Assembly: GCA_937893785.1 (NCBI GenBank)
Contig: CALCSP010000280.1
Coordinates: 1 to 12,000, forward strand
DNA from: an uncultured Verrucomicrobiales bacterium
GTDB lineage: Bacteria > Verrucomicrobiota > Verrucomicrobiia > Verrucomicrobiales > DEV007
Length of the DNA: 12,000 nucleotides
Direction of reading: 5' to 3'
Below are positions 7,459-12,000 of this stretch, one piece after another; within the stretch, counting starts at the first letter, position 1, and every line of letters starts with the position of its first letter. The notes below the pieces were generated by a model that saw only the letters and a program-made list of their open reading frames with translations, was not told where the DNA came from and searched no databases. The position numbers and the translations under genes are program-made.

Positions 7459-8025
7459 GTGGCCAGACAATCCCGTTCCAGTGGACAGCGCAGGCACCTG
7501 CACACCGATTTTTCTTCCAGAAAGAAAGCGGGGCGGGAGGATCAATTGCCTGCCATCATCGAAAAGGAAAAAGCGCCACTGTTGCTGGTGCTCGACCACG
7601 TTCAAGATCCCCACAATCTTGGTGCCTGCCTGCGTACAGCAGATGCGGCGGGGTGTGCCGCGGTCATCGCACCCAAGGATCGCTCGGCGCCGCTGAACGA
7701 GACGGTTAAGCGGGTTGCCTGCGGAGGAGCAGAATCTGTTCCCTATATTCAGGTAACAAACCTCGTGCGTACTATGAAATCCCTGAAGGATGCAGGCGTC
7801 TGGTTTGCGGGCACTTCGGATAAAGCCGATAAGCATATTTATGATGTCGACCTGAAAGGTCCTATGGCCATTGTCATGGGAGCCGAAGGAGATGGAATGA
7901 GACGACTGACAGAGGAAAATTGTGATTTCCTCGCAAAAATACCGATGAGCGGATCCGTTGAGTGTCTCAATGTTTCGGTTGCTGCCGGCATCTGCCTTTT
8001 TGAAGCCAGACGCCAGCGTCAATAA
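7459..8025 (+). CDS. SpoU/TrmH-family RNA 2'-O-methyltransferase, RlmB-like, short form
   Basis: This 188-residue protein has a complete SPOUT catalytic domain that uses S-adenosylmethionine to methylate a ribose 2'-OH in RNA. Motif 1 is DPHNLGACLRTADAAG (50-65, with N53 and catalytic R59), motif 2 is VMGAEGDGM (139-147, E143) and motif 3 is IPMSGSVECLNVSVAAG (161-177). Similarity to E. coli RlmB, which makes Gm2251 in 23S rRNA, is strong through the catalytic domain and extends into the linker (EDQLPAIIE). The N-terminal L30e-like RNA-binding domain of RlmB (about 75 residues) is absent and replaced by about 26 basic, Ser/Arg-rich residues. The GTG at 7459 is the best start available: the frame is open back to 7399 but has no ATG or GTG there. 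The RNA target may be 23S rRNA or a tRNA. Confidence 0.85.
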   Translation: MARQSRSSGQRRHLHTDFSSRKKAGREDQLPAIIEKEKAPLLLVLDHVQDPHNLGACLRTADAAGCAAVIAPKDRSAPLNETVKRVACGGAESVPYIQVTNLVRTMKSLKDAGVWFAGTSDKADKHIYDVDLKGPMAIVMGAEGDGMRRLTEENCDFLAKIPMSGSVECLNVSVAAGICLFEARRQRQ

Positions 8026-8181
8026 CGCCAGCTCTTAGGCAGTTGTGAATAACAAAAAAGGTAAGGGATTGTTCCTTGAAAATAATCTGCATAATCAATT
8101 TGCTCGCTCGTCATTACCTCAACCACCCCGTAATTCTTCCCCAAAAACCCCCAAAAACAGCGATAATGCATGAAGCACAGC

Positions 8182-8211
8182 GGCGGCACCCCGGTTTATC
8201 GGGGTGCCGCC
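8182..8211 (+). terminator. Perfect 12-bp GC-rich hairpin upstream of the sigma-factor gene
   Basis: Bases 8182-8193 (GGCGGCACCCCG) are exactly complementary to 8200-8211, with the 6-nt loop GTTTAT. It is the most stable hairpin I can see in the window. It lies 157 nt after the methyltransferase stop and 82 nt before the sigma ATG. No T-run follows, so it is not a textbook intrinsic terminator. It could be a factor-dependent terminator, an attenuator, an mRNA-stabilising element or a protein-binding site. Confidence 0.5.
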
Positions 8212-8219
8212 AGCTATTC

Positions 8220-8250
8220 CGTCAATTTCTCCTTTGCTAGGTGGTTGACG
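8220..8250 (+). promoter_or_regulatory. Second leader hairpin or TTGACG box before the sigma-factor gene
   Basis: CGTCAA (8220-8225) is the exact reverse complement of TTGACG (8245-8250); G-U pairs extend the stem to 8 pairs, with a loop of about 17 nt. It directly follows the 12-bp hairpin. TTGACG also resembles a -35 box, but no acceptable -10 lies 16-18 nt further on. The two readings are alternatives. Confidence 0.3.
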
Positions 8251-8292
8251 CACAGCCCATGTTATGAGGAAAATACTCTGAGTTATATCGGC

Positions 8293-9000
8293 ATGGATAC
8301 ACCCAACGAACCATCGGAGGAAAAACTAGAGGAATTCGCTTTGATCGATGCGGCTCTTGCGGGCGATGAAATAGCTGCCTCCACGATCCGGTGCCCGGAG
8401 AACAATGCTAGATTGGAAGCAATACTGCGCAACAGGGGAGCCAGTGATACCGAAGCAAAAGACATTATCGCCGATCTTTGGACAGACTGTTTTGATTCCC
8501 GAGAGGGTCGGCGACCATTACTGGAAAAATTCAGTGGGAAGGGGTCTCTGAATGCCTTCCTAACACGCACAGCCCTGAACCGACTGATTGATTACAAGAG
8601 ACGGCTTAAATTCCGTGGCGAATTACCCACTAACAGAGATGAGGACCGCCCCGGTGATGCCTTTGACGCCCTGCCTGGAGAAGAAAGCAACGATGACAGC
8701 GAGGACCGGCTCGTCGGCCTGCTACGTGACGCAATGCTGGCATCTTTCTCAATGATTGACCCTGAAAAACTCGTTATGCTCAAGCTCGTAAAAGTACACG
8801 GTATCGATCAGGAATTGGCGGGGAAAATGTGGAACTGTAGTCAAAGCAAGGTCAGCCGAAACATCTCCGCTGCCATGGAAGAAATCCGTGTCACAACGAT
8901 CAGCGAACTGAAGCGCATTGACCCTTGGCTAGAGTTACGCTGGGAGGATTTTGTCGGGTTGTGCAAACAGTCATCCGACCTTTTTGGCTTGGTAAAATAA
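8293..9000 (+). CDS. ECF-like RNA polymerase sigma factor
   Basis: This 235-residue protein has the two domains of an extracytoplasmic-function (sigma-70 family group 4) factor. Sigma-2 spans about 36-108, including EAKDIIADLW (54-63) and the promoter-melting region GSLNAFLTRTALNRLIDYKRR (within 84-104). Sigma-4 spans about 140-205, with the helix-turn-helix at about 173-199 (ELAGKMWNCSQSKVSRNISA). A long acidic linker (about 112-139) joins them, and about 30 residues (206-235, Trp-rich start, no known domain) follow sigma-4. The frame is open back to an ATG at 8170, but those 41 extra residues would be translated through the strong hairpin and do not resemble sigma factors, so 8293 is preferred; no clear Shine-Dalgarno precedes it. 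It is first in a same-strand run with a small protein, a GAF protein and a subtilase, which suggests that it regulates them or is regulated by them. Confidence 0.88.
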   Translation: MDTPNEPSEEKLEEFALIDAALAGDEIAASTIRCPENNARLEAILRNRGASDTEAKDIIADLWTDCFDSREGRRPLLEKFSGKGSLNAFLTRTALNRLIDYKRRLKFRGELPTNRDEDRPGDAFDALPGEESNDDSEDRLVGLLRDAMLASFSMIDPEKLVMLKLVKVHGIDQELAGKMWNCSQSKVSRNISAAMEEIRVTTISELKRIDPWLELRWEDFVGLCKQSSDLFGLVK

Positions 9001-9082
9001 ATCGAATATTGAAATAAAAAGCAATTTGTCTGCATATTCATGACTATCGGTTCGTCCGGTTCACAAATACCACCTTTTAAAC

Positions 9083-9298
9083 ATGACTAATGAAATCGAC
9101 ATACTGGACCGTTTCCTGCAGCAATTTTCACCTGAAGTTGGCGGTCGAGCGAGCGAAACACTTACTGCCGAGATGGAAGGCAAGTTGAGGCAATTGAGTG
9201 CTGGAGAATTACCGGAACAGGAGCGCAGAGCCGTTTCCCGTGAATTGCTCACCAACCAGAATGCCGTTGATTTCCTTCTCAAGCAGTTGGACGGGTAG
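9083..9298 (+). CDS. Small acidic protein resembling a zinc-less anti-sigma domain
   Basis: This 71-residue protein appears to be all-helical and soluble, with no membrane segment or signal peptide. The segment from about 28 to 70 (TAEMEGKLRQLSAGELPEQE, then RRAVSRELLTNQNAVDFLLK) has the rhythm of anti-sigma/zf-HC2 domains, where a helix, the phrase dGeLspeeR, and the helix ending aHLaeCpeCra are typical. Here the zinc-binding His and Cys positions are absent. The link to an anti-sigma role comes from this resemblance and from its position 82 nt after a sigma-factor gene; I cannot confirm it without profile searches. It could instead be an adaptor of the GAF/subtilase pair or an unrelated small protein. 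The ATG at 9083 has no clear Shine-Dalgarno. CGGTTC occurs twice just upstream (9048-9053 and 9057-9062). Confidence 0.65.
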   Translation: MTNEIDILDRFLQQFSPEVGGRASETLTAEMEGKLRQLSAGELPEQERRAVSRELLTNQNAVDFLLKQLDG

Positions 9299-9377
9299 AG
9301 TTAGATGTGGCCAAGCATACTGAAATTGCCTTTACCTCCAGGAAAAATATCCTGTGGATCGTTAGCATTGACCTGAT

Positions 9378-9977
9378 ATGAGCGGCTTGAGCATATCGCC
9401 GGGTTCCGAGCTCACAGCTGCTTCACAGCATCTGCGTAGTGAGCTCTCCAGCATTGGTGACCGGCTGGATAGCGAGAGCTTCACCCGCATCCTTCCTCCA
9501 CTGGCAAAAAACACGTTACTGGGAACCTTTCGAAAAATCGGTGCCGAACATGGTGCAATATGGCTAGTTGATCGCACAGGAGACAATCTCGTTCCCGTCT
9601 TTGGATGTGGTAAACATGCTGATGAATTCCTAAACGGCAAATTCAAGCTCCCAACCAATCAGGGACTTATCAGCATGGTTTTTGCTACTGGTCAGCCCTT
9701 CTGCGAAAATAATATTCACCAAAACCCCGGTCACAGCCCACTGCTTGATACAAAACTGGGCGTATGCACCGAAGCCATGATTGCCATCCCTCTGACATTC
9801 GCCAACAGCCTGCGGGGCATTGTTTCCTGCGTTCACCTCTCCGAGGAGCACACCGAACAAGAGCCTAAGATTTTCTCCGGGGTTGACCTCGGTGACCTCG
9901 AGTTGGCATCAGCAACCATAGCGCGACTTCTCGACCTAACCCTCATTGAACAAATCCTTGGCTGGCAGGATGGATGA
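9378..9977 (+). CDS. Stand-alone GAF-domain protein
   Basis: This 199-residue protein consists of an N-terminal helical region (about 1-45), a single GAF domain (about 46-155) and a C-terminal helix (about 168-195). Typical GAF features are the strand AIWLVDRTGDNLVPVFG (60-76), the helix GLISMVFATGQPF (96-108), NPGHSPLLD (116-124) and the strand pair EAMIAIPL / RGIVSCVHL. GAF domains bind small ligands such as cyclic nucleotides or haem, or sense redox state. There is no kinase, cyclase or DNA-binding output domain, so the signal must pass to a partner. Four cysteines (77, 109, 130, 151) are present; the free-methionine-sulfoxide reductases are also single GAF proteins, but their cysteine pattern is not clearly matched. 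Its last 8 nt overlap the subtilase start, which strongly suggests that the two proteins act together. A weak hairpin (CAGGA 9339-9343 with TCCTG 9350-9354) precedes it. Confidence 0.82.
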   Translation: MSGLSISPGSELTAASQHLRSELSSIGDRLDSESFTRILPPLAKNTLLGTFRKIGAEHGAIWLVDRTGDNLVPVFGCGKHADEFLNGKFKLPTNQGLISMVFATGQPFCENNIHQNPGHSPLLDTKLGVCTEAMIAIPLTFANSLRGIVSCVHLSEEHTEQEPKIFSGVDLGDLELASATIARLLDLTLIEQILGWQDG

Positions 9978-10746
9978 TCTGCAATCTCCACCGTGGATAA
10001 ATCCATCCGAGACGCGGACGGCACTTGCCCAAGGAACCGGACACGGAATACGCATCGCTGTACTAGATTCCGGCATTGACGGCAACCATCCGCAACTCGA
10101 CGGCATCACTTTAACCGACAACCTCTGCATCAAAGCCGAAGGCGGCATCATTTCAGTGCACGAGGGTGATGGGCAGGACCTCTTCGGTCACGGCACTGCG
10201 GTTGCCGGCATCCTGCATAAAATTGCTCCTGATGCAGAAATTGGTAATTTTCGGGTGCTTGGTGCCTTCAAGGAAGCGCGCGCATCCGTGATTAGGGCCG
10301 GAGCCCGACTAGCCATCGACCGCGGATACCACATACTTAACTGCTCCTTCGGCTGCCCGGGAAAGACAGAATTTCTGATGGGATTTAAGTCATGGATTGA
10401 CGAGGCATACACACGCGGGGTGCATGTTGTCGCTGCATGTAATAATCAAGATTACTCCATAACCGAGTGGCCAGCGCACTTCCCATCCGCAATCAGTGTG
10501 AGTCGTGCATATGGAGAACCTGATCAGCTCTTTTTCAGGCCCGGCGACCTCGTTGAGTTTGGAGCTCTTGGTGAAGAAAAAAAGGCGGCATGGCTTGAAG
10601 GCGGTTCTCGAAGTGTGATCGGTAGCAGCTTCTCGGCCCCAAGAGTAAGCGGCCTGCTCGCCCGCCTCTTATCAAAGCACCCCGGACTGCCACCCCTATT
10701 GGCCAAATCTGCAATGCGAGCAGTCGCAGATCCATGGCCGAACTAA
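9970..10746 (+). CDS. Subtilisin-like serine protease (S8), apparently cytoplasmic
   Basis: This 258-residue peptidase consists almost only of an S8 catalytic domain. The triad is complete: D33 in IAVLDSGIDGNHP, H74 in FGHGTAVAGI and S220 in GSSFSAPRVSGLLARL. The oxyanion asparagine is N158 in VVAACNNQD, where the usual AAGN has Cys in place of Gly. There is no signal peptide, no inhibitor I9 propeptide and no C-terminal appendage, so it should fold and act in the cytoplasm, unlike most subtilases, and must be controlled in another way. The ATG at 9970 overlaps the GAF gene stop by 8 nt (ATGGATGA); an in-frame TTG at 9946 would add 8 residues and is less likely. Coupled translation with the GAF protein suggests a 1:1 partner that senses a signal and gates proteolysis. 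The substrate is unknown; the small anti-sigma-like protein is the attractive candidate. Confidence 0.9.
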   Translation: MDDLQSPPWINPSETRTALAQGTGHGIRIAVLDSGIDGNHPQLDGITLTDNLCIKAEGGIISVHEGDGQDLFGHGTAVAGILHKIAPDAEIGNFRVLGAFKEARASVIRAGARLAIDRGYHILNCSFGCPGKTEFLMGFKSWIDEAYTRGVHVVAACNNQDYSITEWPAHFPSAISVSRAYGEPDQLFFRPGDLVEFGALGEEKKAAWLEGGSRSVIGSSFSAPRVSGLLARLLSKHPGLPPLLAKSAMRAVADPWPN

Positions 10747-10791
10747 ACCTCTAAGCTGTCAGGGAAGGCTTGCCAGCATGCCCTTTCGCTA

Positions 10792-10821
10792 TTAACTTTT
10801 CAAAGTGTTAGTTGATATATA
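10792..10821 (+). promoter_or_regulatory. Candidate promoter of the Bax-inhibitor-like gene
   Basis: TTAACT (10792-10797) and TATATA (10816-10821) are separated by 18 nt and each match the sigma-70 consensus at 4 of 6 positions. The site sits in the 143-nt gap after the subtilase gene and would give a leader of about 60 nt. No clear terminator for the subtilase gene is visible in this gap, so read-through is also possible. Confidence 0.3.
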
Positions 10822-10889
10822 ACTGCAGGGATCAAATCCTTGCCTACTACGACTATCACAACTTCAACTCTTCAGATTAAAATCCAACT

Positions 10890-11603
10890 ATGACCACAGG
10901 ATACGCAAACCCTTATGTTGTTGCCGGCGCAGAACCCTCGGTTCGCGCGCAATTCATCAAACAGACCTATTTTCACCTGGCCGGCGCCATCGCAGCATTC
11001 ATTGCCATTGAGTCCATTCTGCTAAAATTGCCGGGTATTGAATCCATGATCGTGAAAATGACTGGAGGCATGGGATGGTTACTCGTCCTCGGCGCATTTA
11101 TGGCTGTATCTTTCATTGCGGACAAGTGGGCAAGGTCAGATTCTTCAAGGGGAATGCAATATGTTGGCCTCGGCATTTTCACCATCGCTGAAGCGATTAT
11201 TTTCCTTCCAATCATTTATCTCGCCCTCAATTTTGTTCCGGAAGGCAGTCAACTTGTCGCCAAGGCAGGCCTCATCACCGCGGTTCTGGTAGCAGGCATC
11301 ACGATGACAGCATTTGTAACCAACAAGGATTTCTCTTTCCTGGGAAGCATCCTGACCATTGGTGGTTTCGTGGCAATCGGCATTATTGTGGCCAGTATCA
11401 TTTTTGGGTTTAGCCTGGGCCTCATCTTTTCGGGTGCCATGGCCATTTTTGCCTCTATCTCAATCCTACACAGCACCTCAAACATTATTCATCACTATCC
11501 CCCGGGTAAACACGTGGCTGCCGCATTGCACCTTTTTGCCGGCATCGCACTGCTCTTCTGGTATATTGTCCAGATCCTAATTGCGCTCTCAGGAAGGGAC
11601 TAA
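10890..11603 (+). CDS. Bax-inhibitor-1 (TMBIM/YbhL/YccA) family membrane protein
   Basis: This 237-residue protein has seven hydrophobic segments (about 27-46, 62-80, 93-114, 125-143, 150-173, 175-195 and 208-232), the normal length and topology of bacterial BI-1 proteins. The N-terminal FIKQTYFHLAGA (22-33) matches the family's opening 'F..kvY..la..l'. Bacterial members include the calcium leak channel YetJ and YccA, which interacts with the FtsH protease. The family's two conserved C-terminal aspartates, which form the pH-sensitive latch in YetJ, appear to be replaced: the AYDTQ-type motif reads ILHSTS (H194 at the Asp position) and the LYLD-type motif reads LFAG (G218). Transport activity and its gating may therefore differ. 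The ATG at 10890 is preceded by A/T-rich sequence without a Shine-Dalgarno. A strong terminator follows 42 nt after the stop. Confidence 0.9.
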   Translation: MTTGYANPYVVAGAEPSVRAQFIKQTYFHLAGAIAAFIAIESILLKLPGIESMIVKMTGGMGWLLVLGAFMAVSFIADKWARSDSSRGMQYVGLGIFTIAEAIIFLPIIYLALNFVPEGSQLVAKAGLITAVLVAGITMTAFVTNKDFSFLGSILTIGGFVAIGIIVASIIFGFSLGLIFSGAMAIFASISILHSTSNIIHHYPPGKHVAAALHLFAGIALLFWYIVQILIALSGRD

Positions 11604-11644
11604 ATCAAGCCCAAATCCTTAAAAAGGCCGTAATTTAAAGTGAA

Positions 11645-11680
11645 AAACACCCCCGAGGGGGGTGTTTATGGTTGTATTTT
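11645..11680 (+). terminator. Strong hairpin terminator after the BI-1 gene
   Basis: AAACACCCCC (11645-11654) is exactly complementary to GGGGGTGTTT (11658-11667), a 10-bp stem with a 3-nt loop. It is followed by ATGGTTGTATTTT, which is T-rich but interrupted. The stem's own TTT and the A-run before the hairpin fit an intrinsic terminator. It separates the BI-1 gene from the last gene of the window. Confidence 0.75.
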
Positions 11681-11769
11681 CCATGTTATATCCTTAATAA
11701 TACTCGGATTATTACAATCTCACCAACCAACCTCTCACCCCTCTCCCAAACAAGACCCGTCCTAACGCC

Positions 11770-12000
11770 ATGTGGAAGTCACTGACCATCATCGCCATCC
11801 TACTCGCAATTGCCGCATCAGCTTTCCGTTACTTTAATGCAAAAGACATTGCGGTGGAAGAAAAGCTACTTGAACGGGCACAGGCAAATCTGGCAGCCAC
11901 ACAAGATCATCGCGCGGCGATGGTAAAGCGCCAGAATGATACGGAAGCAGACATCGAACAAGTAACCGAGGAACGCGATGAGGAAGAGAAAAAGAGCCTC
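11770..12000 (+). CDS. Membrane-anchored coiled-coil protein, 5' part only
   Basis: The open frame begins with MWKSLTIIAILLAIAASAF and runs off the window after 77 codons. Residues 4-19 form a hydrophobic segment (signal anchor or signal peptide), followed by a highly charged Glu/Lys/Arg/Gln region (about 24-77) with heptad-like spacing of Leu, Ala and Met, typical of a coiled coil. I do not recognise the family. The gene lies after a terminator and thus starts a new transcription unit. A possible -35 (TTGTAT, 11672-11677) has only a poor -10 match 17 nt on. Confidence 0.7.
   Translation, partial: MWKSLTIIAILLAIAASAFRYFNAKDIAVEEKLLERAQANLAATQDHRAAMVKRQNDTEADIEQVTEERDEEEKKSL

Larger units (their letters stand above)
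8026..8292. other. Leader region of the sigma-factor gene, no gene seen
   Basis: This 267-nt stretch has no convincing gene. It holds A/T-rich sequence at 8050-8100, then C-rich runs at 8120-8157, then two successive hairpins (8182-8211 and 8220-8250) annotated separately. TTGTTC (8069-8074) and CATAAT (8090-8095) resemble -35 and -10 boxes but are only 15 nt apart. GATAAT at 8162-8167 is another -10-like match without a good partner. If transcription starts at either, the sigma mRNA would carry both hairpins in its 5' leader. Confidence 0.4.

Noticed and set aside
7435..8022. 195-codon open frame on the minus strand
   Set aside because: It lies entirely antisense to the methyltransferase gene, has no recognisable domain and is Cys/His/Arg-rich as expected of a shadow frame.
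8170..8292. Extended start of the sigma factor at ATG 8170
   Set aside because: The extra 41 residues would be translated through a perfect 12-bp hairpin and a second inverted repeat and do not look like sigma-factor sequence. ATG 8293 gives a normal ECF N-terminus.
9048..9062. Direct repeat CGGTTC spaced by 9 nt before the small protein gene
   Set aside because: Only two short copies are present, with no match upstream of the GAF gene, so it is not supported as a sigma-dependent promoter motif.
8293..10746. Anti-phage defence island interpretation of the GAF/subtilase cassette
   Set aside because: Proteases occur in defence systems, but there is no nuclease, NTPase, TIR, CARD or toxin-like gene and the neighbours are housekeeping. 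A regulatory cascade is the simpler reading.
28..10833. Shared 11-mer CTGCAGGGATC at 28-38 and 10823-10833
   Set aside because: Both lie upstream of genes, but several shared 11-mers are expected by chance in 12 kb and the flanks do not match.
1..12000. CRISPR arrays, tRNA/rRNA genes, insertion sequences, prophage or att sites
   Set aside because: No regularly spaced repeats, cloverleaf-like or rRNA sequence, transposase or integrase reading frame, or terminal inverted repeats were seen.

Overview
The window reads as a chromosomal segment from a Gram-negative bacterium, most likely of the PVC superphylum (marine-type Verrucomicrobiota). This is an inference from moderate GC content, few Shine-Dalgarno motifs, a secreted EF-hand/esterase fusion of a type common in Planctomycetota and Verrucomicrobiota, and an MsbA-like exporter. 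I see no rRNA, tRNA, CRISPR array, transposase or integrase. Coding density is high, and most genes are housekeeping.

Layout. (1) 45-2193, plus strand: a tightly overlapping lipid operon of a CdsA/YnbB-type phosphatidate cytidylyltransferase, a PlsC-type acyltransferase (ATGA overlap) and a small DedA/VTT-like membrane protein (10-nt overlap). (2) 2361-3965, plus: nadB, L-aspartate oxidase, with an unusual active-site His-to-Pro replacement. (3) 3986-5920, minus, convergent with nadB: an MsbA-type ABC exporter. (4) 6223-7377, plus: an exported protein with two EF-hands and an alpha/beta-hydrolase esterase domain. (5) 7459-8025, plus: an RlmB-like SpoU/TrmH 2'-O-methyltransferase without the usual N-terminal domain. 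(6) 8182-10746, plus: the most unusual part. A two-hairpin leader precedes an ECF-like sigma factor, a 71-residue protein resembling a zinc-less anti-sigma domain, a stand-alone GAF protein and a subtilisin-like protease that lacks both signal peptide and propeptide. The GAF and protease genes overlap by 8 nt. (7) 10890-11603, plus: a Bax-inhibitor-1 family membrane protein, followed by a strong hairpin terminator. (8) 11770 to the right edge, plus: the start of a membrane-anchored coiled-coil protein.

How the genes may work together. The first three genes fit one route: acylation to phosphatidic acid, activation to CDP-diacylglycerol, and possibly transbilayer movement of lipid. The sigma/small protein/GAF/subtilase set is the best candidate for an undescribed system. 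A testable model is that ligand or redox sensing by the GAF protein controls a cytoplasmic subtilase, which cleaves the small anti-sigma-like protein (or another target) and frees the sigma factor. Gene order, the overlap and the intact protease catalytic residues are visible in the sequence. The regulatory logic is inference.
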